Positions 1 through 10,371 of a stretch of 64,000 nucleotides of DNA are shown one piece after another. The stretch is from NCBI RefSeq assembly GCF_026262505.1, contig NC_067204.1, positions 4,745,797-4,809,796 of the forward strand. Reading direction: 5' to 3'. Every line of letters begins with the position of its first letter. Positions within the stretch are counted from its first letter, which is position 1. This stretch comes from Trichomonas vaginalis G3 (lineage: Eukaryota > Parabasalia > Trichomonadida > Trichomonadidae). Made by a program: the position numbers and the translations under genes. The notes beneath the pieces are model-generated. The model saw only the letters and a list, made by a program, of their open reading frames with translations, made no database searches and had not been told where the DNA came from.

Positions 1-476
1 TCATCACATTGTCGCCACTAAGATCATATGAGCTCAAATGTAAAGGCTTGACTAAAATTTGATGGAATGCAATCGTTGTTAACATGATCTTTACTGAAAA
101 AAAAACCAAAAAATAGCCAGTAAAACTTAATGGTATATTATTATAATTGATGTTTAATGGATTGAATCATTTCAATTGGAAAAATTCAATAGCTTAAATT
201 TTGAATAAATCACACTTTAACTTTAACACTATGTACAGTGAATATTTTTTAATTTTTTTTCTGATTTTTTTTTCATTCTTATGTAAGGAAAATTTTTGCC
301 TTTTAAAAAATGAAGAAATTGTCTCAAACTATCAATGCATTACGATGAAATTAGGACATTTTTTTTCAACTGCAATTGAATTTTTAATATCGCTTTGTAA
401 ACTATTTAAAAATCGAGTTTTGATTTTGATTTTTGAATTTATTCAATTTTTCAAGAAATGGAACGATAGATGAATC
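1..476. other. Noncoding flank, nothing recognised
   Basis: This is AT-rich sequence with poly-T runs upstream of the BspA-like gene. A 90-codon open frame at 201-473 is composed almost entirely of Phe, Ile, Leu, Lys and Asn, as expected from T-rich noncoding DNA. It shows no domain, so I do not call it a gene. Confidence 0.6.
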
Positions 477-2939
477 ATGAAAGATTTAATATCGACAATA
501 AATATTTACAATCTTTTTTTTTTAAAATTATTAAAAATGCTCAATCATCTTACCTTTCAAGGATTATTATGCTCTCAAATCAAACTTAAATGTGAGCCAG
601 CATATGAAGATAATGGTCAAACCCTCGTAATTTCTTCAAGTTCCGATCTAACTGATGAAATTTTACTGAGTATTGTAACAACCAAGAACATTCAAAAACT
701 CGCAATCAGGATTTCGGATTTTACTGATCTAACCAGTCTTTCTGCTTTTAATCACATTCAAAATTTTGATTTTTCACAAACTTCGATAACTCAAATTCCT
801 CCTAATTGTTTTAAAGGCTTAAAAAACATCAAGAATATAGTTCTTACAAGCAGTGCAACAAGTATTAGAGCTTATGCCTTCGCAAGTTCTTCAATCGAAT
901 CTGTCACTGCTTCTCAAATTGTTTCTATTGATGATCATGCATTTTACCAATGTTCAAATCTTGCAACAATTGATTTGTCACATGCTCAACATATAAAAGA
1001 CTTTGCATTTACAGAATCAGGTTTAACATCAGCTACACTTGATTCACTACAAGAATTAACATATGCATTCTACAAATGTGAGAAATTAACAACTGTTACT
1101 CTTCCTGAAACAATAGAAGTGAATTCTCAACTAGATTCAACATCAATCAAAACGATCACATTATTTAACATTGGATATAAATTCTACATAGATTCTCTTG
1201 TAGAATTAACATTGACTGGTACTGAAATCTACTTTGGATATTCATTACCAAAACTAGAAAAAGTTAAGCTTACAAATCCAGATTTATTTAGTGTATCAAT
1301 AACAGAGCAAATGGTATTGCACACCATAGAATTACCTGAATCAAATATATTGTCTGCTTGTTTCACATTGAACCCTAAATTAAAGACAGTTACAAATGGT
1401 CAATCGATTCGTTCTCTTGCAACTGATGCTTTCGCTAGTTGCACATCTCTTGAAACAATTGATTTATCTAATGTTGATCAATTCGAAACAGATATATTCT
1501 TAAATTGTTACAGTCTTAAAACAATTCATGGTTTCAATGATGTCGAGTCATCTCAAATAGTATTGAAAGGTGCACCATTTAAATTTTGTTGGAATTTAAA
1601 GATTACTGAAATTTCTGAAGGAAAATTTAATTTTTTTTATGATCAGTATATTATGAATAACCCAATTAGTAATGCATTCGCATACACTGGTATTGAAGAT
1701 TTAACAATCAAATATTATCCAGAAACTGGTCTTTATTTCTATGGATGCAAAAATTTGAAAAGAGTTGATATGTCTCAATTAACTGGAAAAACATATCTTC
1801 CAAAGTATATGTTTAGAGATTGTATAAACCTTGATACTGTTATATTCCCAGATGAAGTTACAAGTATTCATTATTTCGCTTTCGAAAACACAAAACTAAC
1901 AACATTAAATCTTAAAAATATCAAGTTTATTGGAGTTTTCGGATTTTCGAATTGTAATGTCCAAGAATTGACAATGAATTACAATTTCAAAATAGCGGAC
2001 TCTGGTGGTTTTATTGATGAATGTGTTGAAAGGCCCGATAAAATGGAAAATTATGATTATTTGGAATATGAAAAAATGATAAATTATGAGAGAATAAATG
2101 ATGGTAATGATTATCCAAATGAGCATATGCGCCACTATGTAACTCCTTTCTGGAATTGCAAGATGTTGAGAAAGATAACATTGGGAAGCGAAGTTACATC
2201 ATTTTCACTTAAATATTTCCCTAATTCAACAATCACGGAAATAGTGTTAGACAATAATAATAATTTTGTAGTTGAAAATGGCATTTTATATGATACAACA
2301 AAAACAATTATTTATGCATATTTCAATACACAATCAACAGAATTTACTGTTCCTGATACTGTTGAAACAATTTCTCCGTTTGCTTTAGCTTACAGTCCAT
2401 ATGAAACTATTACTGTACCAAAGCATATCAACATTATCAATGGTCTTTTTGCTTTCTGTCATAAGCTGAAAGAAGTAACAATTCAAGCTAAAATTAACAG
2501 ATTAGGAGATTATACTTTCTCTCATTGTTACAATCTTGAAACAATTAATTTTGCAGAAGGATCATCATTGATTTCAATTGGTCATGAATGCTTCATTTGC
2601 TGTTACAAATTATCTAGTTTACCATCAATGGAAAATGCCATATCTCTTGGAAATTATTCATTTGCATACTGTACTTCATTAACATCTATCAATATACCTA
2701 AAGTTAGTCTCATTCCGTCATTTTGTTTCTGGCATTCCAACATTGCACAATTTACTTTCGCCCCAACACTGTCAATTGTCAAAGATAATGCTTTTAATTC
2801 AACTAAAATCCAAAGTTTTAGTTGTCCAGAAACATTAGTTTATATTGGAGTTGGAGCATTTGCAAACTGTATAAAACTTACATCATTCACGTACAATGAA
2901 AACAATAAAATAACAGCAATTCTTCAAGGAGTGTGGTAG
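477..2939 (+). pseudogene. BspA-like leucine-rich-repeat surface protein, N-terminal part
   Basis: This open frame of 820 codons carries many repeats of the Treponema-BspA type. Examples are CxxLxTIDLS, FAxCxxLxxIxxP and AFxxTKLxxLxxP spaced about 23 residues apart, the hallmark of the BspA/LRR_5 surface proteins that are greatly expanded in Trichomonas and implicated in adhesion. The start is uncertain: ATG 477 precedes a hydrophobic stretch (NLFFLKLL), and ATG 537 is an alternative. The frame ends only four codons into inserted DNA (GVW then stop) at 2931-2939. The rest of the protein, including its membrane anchor, resumes at 4247. Seen: the repeats and the interruption. Known: the family location at the cell surface. 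Inferred: the interrupted allele would give a truncated, unanchored product or none. Confidence 0.85.
2850..2930 (+). repeat. 81-bp direct repeat, left copy, flanking the insert
   Basis: These 81 bases of BspA coding sequence (codons for GAFANCIKLTSF and onward) recur base for base at 4247-4327. The two copies bracket the inserted segment exactly, so they behave like a very long target-site duplication or a duplication made during repair. Confidence 0.9.
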
Positions 2940-3009
2940 AATTTACGAAAAAGTGACACTAGAAAAAGTGACACTTAACCTTAAATTTCCAAACACTATT
3001 TTTTGATTG

Positions 3010-3603
3010 TATTTTGTTATTTATATATTTATATAAATATGTATATTTATATATGTATATATTTATATATGTATATATTTATATATGTATATATTTATAT
3101 ATGTATATATTTATATATGTATATATTTATATATTTATATATTTATATATTTATATATTTATATATTTATATATTTATATATTTATATATTTATATATTT
3201 ATATATTATATATTTATATATATATATTATATATTTATATATTTATATATTTATATATTATATATTTATATATTTATATATTTATATTTTATATATTTAT
3301 ATATTTATATATTTATATATTTATATATTTATATATTTATATATTTATATATTTATATATTTATATATTTATATATTTATATATTTATATATTTATATAT
3401 TTATATATTTATATATTTATATATTTATATATTTATATATTTATATATTTATATATTTATATATGTATATATTTATATATGTATATATTTATATATGTAT
3501 ATATTTATATATGTATATATTTATATATGTATATATTTATATATGTATATATTTATATATGTATATATTTATATATGTATATATTTATATATGTATATAT
3601 TTA
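3010..3603. repeat. TTTATATA / TGTATATATTTATATA microsatellite
   Basis: About 590 bp consist of an 8-bp unit TTTATATA and a 16-bp variant in which one T becomes G. The G-bearing 16-mer forms both outer blocks (about 3038-3125 and 3463-3600) and the pure 8-mer forms the core, which gives a mirror-like layout. Open frames of Ile-Tyr-Leu-Phe run through all three frames only because the repeat lacks stops; they are not genes. Confidence 0.95.
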
Positions 3604-3945
3604 TTAGAAACTGCTTCATGCTGTGTTGAGTATTGTTGAATTGGAAACTGCTTCATGCTGTGTTGAGTAAGCTTCGATGTCTTTGTAGGATAGCTTTCTG
3701 AGAGCGAAACAAGATAGTGTTGAAAAAAAATTTTGAAAATCTGAGAGACTGTGCAAGAGCCAACGACCAAAACACTACCAGTAAGATACAGCAGTAGTAG
3801 CTGCTTCATGCTGCATTGAGTATTGTTGAATAATTTGAAGTAGTGGTTTTTGAAATCAGCACCCCTATGAGAGCGCTGGCGACCGAAACACCACTAGTAA
3901 GATTGTGTATTAGAAACTGCTTCATGCTGTGTTGAGTAAGCTTCG
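3604..3945. repeat. Four degenerate copies of a GCTTCATGCTG repeat
   Basis: Copies of AAACTGCTTCATGCTGTGTT and its variants begin near 3607, 3649, 3799 and 3912. The second and fourth are followed by GAGTAAGCTTCGAT and the others by GAGTATTGTTGAAT, so two longer composite units alternate. They lie inside the insert that splits the BspA-like gene. No coding role is visible. Confidence 0.75.
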
Positions 3946-4246
3946 ATATCTTTATCAGACCACCTTTAAATTAACCACTCACATTCTCACTGTGGTCCAT
4001 CTAAAATTTGTAAGCTTTATGACATAAAATTATATTATATGCAGGATCCCACCTATTACTTAATCTTTTTGGAATAAATGTTTTATAATATTTATCGATT
4101 GATTGTAATTTTTTGTATAAAAAAAGTTTTTTATTTATATTAAAAATATATTCGGTTAATGATATTATCTTATAATTTGTAAATAAATCTAGTAATAAAA
4201 TAACTTTAATAGTTGGTGTCACTTTTTCGAAAATTCTGGTTTTTTC

Positions 4247-4327
4247 GTTGGAGCATTTGCAAACTGTATAAAACTTACATCATTCACGTACAATGAAAAC
4301 AATAAAATAACAGCAATTCTTCAAGGA
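4247..4327 (+). repeat. 81-bp direct repeat, right copy
   Basis: Identical to 2850-2930. From this point the BspA-like reading frame continues in the original phase after the insert. Confidence 0.9.
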
Positions 4328-5152
4328 ACATTCTCAAATACATCATTAACTAGATTCAAAATTCCAAATACAATAGTTTATTTACATCCAACATCATTCA
4401 AAGGATCTTATAAGATCGATTTTGAATTTGAAGAAGGTGGTCATCCTCTATTTACCGTTGATAATCATTGTTTCATTGAAAAGAGCACAGGATTACTCAT
4501 ATTTACATTTGGAAAGTTATATGGCACATACAAATTATCAGATAAAATTACTCGTATCAGCAAAAACGTAATTATTCCAGAGAGAGTAGTAAAGGATACC
4601 AGATATATAATTAAACAAGGAATAACTACTTTAATTGTTCCTCATACTGTTAAAGACTCTTATGATTACAAAATTATGACATTGGAAGGAGAAGAATTTC
4701 CACAGTCTGTATTTTTTGAAAATCTTTGTTTTGAAGGTGAGACATTTTCTGGTTGGGAACCTAGTTCTGGCTCTCCATCAATAGAATATTATTATCAAAT
4801 TTATGTTACAGAGAATTTCATTAAGGAACCTCATAATGAAGTTTATAATTATCCATACGGTTGTGCCACAGAAAAGATATCATTAATGAGACCAAATGTT
4901 TTTGAAGCAGCAAATGGAAATTATCCAAAGACATTTAAATTGAGTAGCGATATCTATCAAAATAAAAATGCAGATGTCATCGCAACTGGTTATATCTATG
5001 AATTTTTGAATGTTCCAAACGCTCAAAGGATCTTAAAAGCAATATTTAGATTTTTGAACCTGAATAACGGATTAGAAATTACTTTATTTGCATTAGTAAT
5101 GATATTGTCAGCAATAATCGCAATTCTAACAGCGTTATTAACTAGATTATAA
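4250..5152 (+). pseudogene. BspA-like surface protein, C-terminal part with membrane anchor
   Basis: The frame reads without a stop from the second copy of the 81-bp repeat to TAA at 5152. It contains the last leucine-rich repeats (ILQGTFSNTSLTRFKIPNT), a non-repeat membrane-proximal region with several Cys residues, and a single hydrophobic segment close to the C-terminus (LFALVMILSAIIAILTALL) followed by a two-residue tail. This is the usual layout of membrane-anchored trichomonad BspA-like proteins. With the N-terminal part at 477-2930 it would form one protein of about 1120 residues if the insert were absent. ATG 4676 is merely an internal Met. As it stands, this part lacks its own signal peptide and start. 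Confidence 0.85.
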
Positions 5153-6397
5153 AGCTTTGTTTTTTAGTAATTTATAATGAAAGTTGAGAATCTTTTTTTT
5201 TGATAATGAAAAGTGACGAATGACAAATTAATTATGACATTCAAAAATTCGGACTAAATGATATTTAACCAATATTATTAATATTTGTTTTTGCCGAGCT
5301 TTTGAAATATCTCTATTTTATTGGATTTCAATTTGAGAAAAATTCTTCTTGAATTAACTAACTAACCTGTGTCATAATTTTGATGGCTACGGATATCCTG
5401 GTAGTCGTGTTTTCAAAAACTTAGTTTTCGACCAAGGTCCAACTCGCCCTAACCGTTACAAAGAATGGCTACAAGAAAAAGGCTATGAAGCTCCAACTGT
5501 TTCTGAAGCTTATTTTGGCGACAATGACCATCTTAGAGTTCAAGAATTATCGGGAAAGCTCTCTGGTACAAAACAAGAATCAATTCCGTACTTCATTATT
5601 GATGAAGCAAAGCGTTTTATTCAAGAATCAATTTCTGAAGGAAAACCATTCTTTACATGGATTAATTTCTGGGGACCTCATACTCCATGCGTTGTTCCTG
5701 AGCCATATTACTCAATGTATGATCCAAAAGATGTTGTTTTCGACGAATCTTTTTATCATCCACTTGATGGCAAACCAGGACACTACAAAACAATATCTCA
5801 GATGTGGGGCTTATGGAACGCCAGCCAAGAAAACGGGTCCAGGATTGTTACTTCTTATTGGGGTTATATCACTTTAATTGATGAAGCAATCGGCGAGTTA
5901 TTTGATTACCTAAAGGAAAAGAATCTCTATGACAATGTCACTATTGTTTTTACAGCAGATCATGGAGATGCAATGGGAGCTCATCGAATGATCGAAAAAG
6001 GCGAGTTTATGTTTGAAAATACATATAACATTCCAATGATTATCAAGGATCCAGAGTCGAATCGTAAAGGAGTAGAAGATGACAGCTTAGTTTACCTTCA
6101 CGATTTAACTTCGACAGTTTATGACTTCGCTGGTCAGCCAATTCCAGAACACTTCGAAGGAACATCGCTACTTCCTATTGTTAGGTATGGAATTCCTGGA
6201 AATAGAACTGGAGTTCTCGGTCAAATGACAGGACACTTCGTTTACTTCGAACAGAGAATGTGGAGGAAGAAAGACTTCAAACTGGTATTCAATGCAAGTG
6301 ATATTGGAGAGCTTTATGATATCAAAAATGATCCACACGAAATGGTGAATTTATTCGATAATCCCAATTATAAAGATATTAAGAATCAGATGCTTAA

Positions 6398-7452
6398 GGG
6401 TGCACACGAGAGGATCATGTAAACTTCAGAATTTAGAACCTTATTTTAGGCATTATCTTGGCTACCTATTTAGGCTCGAAAAGCAAAAAATATCAAAAAA
6501 TACAACTTGAGTCCATTATGACCCTTTCATGGAGGTAGTTTTTATCCGCTAGTATTTTCCCTTTGAATCTCTTTACAATTCGAAATCAAATTCAAACCTC
6601 AGTAGAAGAAAGGAAGAATCGACTTACTACGGTTGTAATACGAATAAATACATATATTTAATTATTTTTATTTACATAATAATTGTTTGAAGCTCATATT
6701 CCATCAAATTTTTAAATAAAAACATTAAAATGTTGAAAATGTTCATATATTTTAATAGGGTTTTGGCACTTTATTGAGGAATTACTACATACATAGTCGA
6801 ACCGAACTTGATATTTTGAAATTTAAATTATTTATCAAAATTAAAATTTAACTTGAAATTTATAATTATTTAGTCATATTTTGCATAATTCTAAGTAGAT
6901 TTTGTAAAAAATCAAGAAAGAAAAATTTTAACGTGATTTATTTTTTCTTTTTTATAATAATACATATTATTATATAATTAACATATTCATAATGTTTCAC
7001 CCTTTCAAAAATATAATCCTCCTCCTCTCAAATAAACGTACATACGGGTGGCCTCTTTTTTCAAAAAATTAAAATTTCTAATTTTAAATTTGAAATTTTG
7101 GGCTCAAATATTAGAGATTTTTTCAACCTTCAACGATATATGTTGTCTATATCAGACCTCCTTTCTTTTTGATACTTAACATTGTTCCTAAATCTTAGCC
7201 GTCAAGGCTCTTCTGAAAATATTTTTTTTTTCGAAAAAATTCGAAAAAAATTCTTAAAATTCAAAAATCCCTTAATTCCTGAGGATTTTGGAAAAAAGTT
7301 TTTACATGAACATGTGTATATTATATGAAGTATATTGATAAGGTAAAAATCAAATTTTATTGCATATTCATCGAGAAAATAAACTAACGAATCCCTCAAA
7401 ATTGAGAGGGTAATCCTTCTCCTCTCAAATAAACGTACATACGGGTGCACCC
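6398..7452. mobile_element. Nonautonomous DNA transposon with TTAA target duplication (piggyBac-like MITE candidate)
   Basis: The left end is TTAA|GGGTGCACACG and the right end is CGGGTGCACCC|TTAA, so the element has inverted termini GGGTGCAC and a TTAA duplication at 6394-6397 and 7453-7456. TTAA duplications are characteristic of the piggyBac superfamily, though some other families also use TTAA. The interior is AT-rich with no transposase frame. It carries an internal copy of its own right-end sequence at 7014-7050. Deleting the element and one TTAA restores the sulfatase reading frame, which independently supports the boundaries. Confidence 0.75.
7014..7050 (+). repeat. Internal copy of the TTAA element's right subterminal sequence
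   Basis: These 37 bp match 7411-7447 with one mismatch; both contain CAAATAAACGTACATACGGG followed by TG. The second copy is immediately next to the right terminus, so the first may be the end of an older nested or duplicated element. A hairpin CCCTCAAAATTGAGAGGG sits just before the second copy (7393-7410). Confidence 0.8.
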
Positions 7453-7717
7453 TTAATGAGATGTATGAAGAAATGATGAGAGTAAATGATCCTCTTGCAA
7501 ACTGGGTCTTTAGAATCATCGACGAATTATAAATTTTCTTTAAAAAACTTTAATTTGTTCTACGCTTTTGCATAAATTAGTTTACTTTTTTTAATTTACT
7601 AATGGCTAAAAACAAAGAATAAAACAAATAATTTAAAGATATGCTCTTTAAAAATCAATATAGAGTTAGCGAAATAAGTTGTAAACAACGAAAAAAGTTG
7701 TTAACAGCAATTGTATC

Positions 7718-9735
7718 TTATATAAGAACATTATTTGCAACATGTGAAATGAGAACTTCGGCAGTTTCTTTACTATTACGCTGTGCTGCAATATGAAGTG
7801 CTGTTTCTCCATCTTCATTTTTTTTCATTGATATTTGCACCATGTGAAATAAGAAGTTCGGCAGTTTCTTTACTATTACGCCGTGCTGCAATATGAAGTG
7901 CTGTTTCTCCATCTTCATTTTTTTCATTGATATTTGCACCATGTGAAATAAGAAGTTCGGCAGTTTCTTTACTATTATTAAATACTGCAATATGAAGAGT
8001 GGTTTTTCCATTTTTATTTTTTTTTCATTGATATTTGCACCATGTGAAATAAGAAGTTCGGCAGTTTCTTTACTATTATTAAATACTGCAATATGAAGAG
8101 TGGTTTTTCCATTTTTATTTTTTTCATTGATATTTGCACCATGTGAAATAAGAAGTTCGGCTATTTCTTTAAAATTATAACGTGCTACAAAATGAAGGGC
8201 GGTTTTTCCATTTTTATTTTTTTCATTGATATTTATGCCATGTGAAATAAGAAGTTCGGCAGTTTCTTTACTATTATTAAATACTGCATTATGAAGGGCG
8301 GTTTTTCCATTTTTATTTTTTTCATTGATATTTGCACCATGTGAAATAAGAAGTTCGGCAGTTTCTTTACTATTGTACATTGCTGCATTATGAAGTGCGG
8401 TATTTCCATAATCATTTTTTCATTGATATTTGCACCATGTGAAATGAGAAGTTCGGCAATTTCTTTACTATTACGTCGTGCTGCAATATGAAGTGCTGTT
8501 TCTCCAGTTTTGGTTTTGTCATTGATATTTGCACCATGTGAAATAAGAAGTTCGGCAGTTTCTTTACTATTATTAAATACTGCAATATGAAGAGTGGTTT
8601 TTCCATTTTTATTTTTTTCATTGATATTTATGCCATGTGAAATAAGAAGTTCGGCAGTTTCTTTACTATTATTAAATACTGCATTATGAAGGGCGGTTTT
8701 TCCATTTTTATTTTTTTCATTGATATTTGCACCATGTGAAATAAGAAGTTCGGCAGTTTCTTTACTATTATTAAATACTGCATTATGAAGTGCGGTATTT
8801 CCATAATCATTTTTTTCATTGATATTTGCACCATGTGAAAGGAAGTATTCGAAAAGGGATGGAATGTCAAAAATCGTTGAATAAACAAAGCATTTGTTTA
8901 TATCATTAGTTTGATCGAAATGAACTAGAAAGGATTCAACATTATTGTAAATTCCACAGTATTCTAAATCGATCTCGATATTGTATTCATTCATCAAGAA
9001 TGTAACAAAATCAATGTTATGTGAAATAATTGCATACTTCATGCAATTTTATTTTGGTTTTTGATATTTCAAACATTCACTCATGATATCTGGATTTCCT
9101 CCTAAAAATGAAAATTGTAAACATGTTTGAGTTATTTCGGATTTAAATTTCGATCTTAATAACTTGAAACAATCAACAGCTCCATGATAACAGCATAATT
9201 CAAGTAATGAATATCCATAATAAGAATATGGATATAAATCGCATTTAAGTATTTGATCTTTATCAAAATATTCTCTTTCTGTGAATGTGATGAATCTTTC
9301 TAAGTCATTATTCATAATTGCTCTGTATATTGTATTCTCTGTATGAATATCGAGAAAATCTGATTTAATTTTTTCGAAGTCATCAGATTTGTCTAATTTA
9401 ATTCCATATTCTTTATAAAATAGGAAGTTTGAAATAAGTATGACGTTGTTGACCTCTTTGACATGATATTCATCTGATATGAGTTTAGCAAGATATAAAT
9501 ATGACTTTGCATAGTGATTATTATACACAATAAGATTTAAAATGGCGCGTATCATATCTTGGGGAGGATATTTATTTGAATCAATCAATTCTGTTTTGAT
9601 CATTTTGTAAATCTTGTTTAATTCTTCTTCTTTTCCCGTTTTCAACTGATATAACTTATTGCATATATCGATATAGTATTTGTAGTTACTTCGCAATTCG
9701 CTGTATTTGTTTGGATGAGCATCTTGGTCGGACAT
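7718..9735 (-). pseudogene. Ankyrin-repeat protein with parabasalid-type N-terminal domain, interrupted
   Basis: The minus strand begins at ATG 9735 with MSDQDAHPNKYSELRSNYKY and a domain of about 230 residues (ending ELCCYHGAVDCFKLLRSKF...GGNPDIMSECLKYQKP). This domain is typical of the very large trichomonad ankyrin family (DUF3447-like). A TAA follows KYQKPK at about 9049-9051, after which the same frame continues NCMKYAIISHNIDFVTFLMN, so this is a nonsense change. From about 8850 the gene encodes near-identical 33-residue ankyrin repeats (ALHNAVFNNSKETAELLISH). T-run length differences near 8416, 8019 and 7817 shift the frame between repeats. All these runs are homopolymers, so assembly error could explain some. 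The protein would be a cytosolic interaction scaffold; its partner is unknown. Confidence 0.8.
7735..8840 (-). repeat. About eleven near-identical 99-bp ankyrin-coding repeats
   Basis: Each unit is about 99 bp and contains ATTTGCACCATGTGAAATAA and GAAGTTCGGCAGTTTCTTTA on the plus strand. Units differ at few positions, mainly in the codons for residues 3-6 of the repeat and in T-run length. Such homogeneity implies recent expansion or gene conversion. Confidence 0.9.
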
Positions 9736-10371
9736 TAATAATTTTTATAAAGGACACATTTGCATTTTACCATATAAATACCACTTAAATTTATTAGAAG
9801 AAAAAGTCCTATGTTATACATATGGAAAACAGTGACTGCAAAGATTTCTGATATAAATTATGAATTTTTATTAAATTTATTAATGAGAAACGACATGATA
9901 ACAATATGAAAGTCTAGAACAATAGGATTGTCATCCGGATGTTTATATTATTCAAGATTTTTATTCCAATCACTCTAAATCAATTGATTCTTTGAAATTA
10001 GATAATATGTCATTAATAGAAATATTACTTTTTATAAACATAAACAAGACTGTCATTTTGAATTTCATATTTGTAAAGGTTCAATAGCGGTTCGCCTTAT
10101 TTTTTGATTTGTTTAAAAATCAATGAAAAAAAATTAAAAATCTAACCATATATGTTGTCCATTCATGCATGAAAACTTCAAAACTTGTAGTTAGCATAAG
10201 AATAAAAGATTGAATTTCTAATTTGAATGAGAATAGTGCTACTAATTTCACTTAGATTGAATTTTATATTAGATTTATTTTATATTCTGTTAGTTAAGTT
10301 TAATAACATTAATTTAGACTAATAATGGAATTCCTAAACATATCATGTAAACTATTGAAATTCACCCTAGA
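9736..10371. other. Intergenic, divergent between ankyrin and MYST genes
   Basis: The sequence is AT-rich with no open frame worth calling, no tRNA and no repeat. It must contain the promoters of both flanking genes. A TTCACCCT motif 11-18 bases upstream of the MYST start resembles a trichomonad initiator. Confidence 0.5.

Larger units (their letters stand above)
2931..4246. mobile_element. 1316-bp insert with short inverted ends, family unknown
   Basis: The segment interrupts the BspA-like gene between two identical 81-bp direct repeats. Near its left end (2938-2960) is AGAATTTACGAAAAAGTGAC followed by AC. Near its right end the reverse complement reads AGAATTTTCGAAAAAGTGAC followed by AC, giving imperfect terminal inverted repeats of about 23 bp. 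The GAAAAAGTGACAC motif is repeated a second time at the left. The interior is a long TA-rich microsatellite, then four copies of a GCTTCATGCTG-containing repeat, then AT-rich DNA. A 73-codon minus-strand frame at 4001-4222 has no domain I recognise and no transposase is visible. It could be a nonautonomous DNA transposon, or a filler inserted during double-strand break repair. The exact flanking repeats suggest a recent event. Confidence 0.65.
5358..7532 (+). pseudogene. Sulfatase-family gene, 5'-truncated and split by a TTAA element
   Basis: The frame is open from 5358 (SRVFKNLVFDQGPTRPNRYK near its beginning) and reads FFTWINFWGPHTPCVVPEPY, VTIVFTADHGDAMGAHR and GELYDIKNDPHEMVNL. These are typical of the C-terminal two thirds of type I sulfatases and related alkaline-phosphatase-superfamily hydrolases, with the metal-binding DHG motif kept. 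The N-terminal third with the CxPSR formylglycine site is absent and no start lies upstream, so the gene is truncated. At 6398 a 1055-bp insert begins. After it, 7457-7532 encodes NEMYEEMMRVNDPLANWVF and then IIDEL-stop, which continues in phase from QML at 6388-6396 if the insert and one TTAA copy are removed. In the present sequence the frame stops inside the insert at 6422. Confidence 0.8.

Noticed and set aside
201-473. 90-codon open frame
   Set aside because: Low-complexity Phe/Ile/Leu/Lys composition from T-rich spacer and no homology visible.
3003-3639. Three overlapping plus-strand open frames of 184-208 codons
   Set aside because: They are the same TA microsatellite read in three frames (Ile-Tyr-Leu-Phe repeats); no start context or domain.
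7202-7519. 105-codon minus-strand frame
   Set aside because: Lies across the TTAA element end and the antisense of the sulfatase tail; composition is random.
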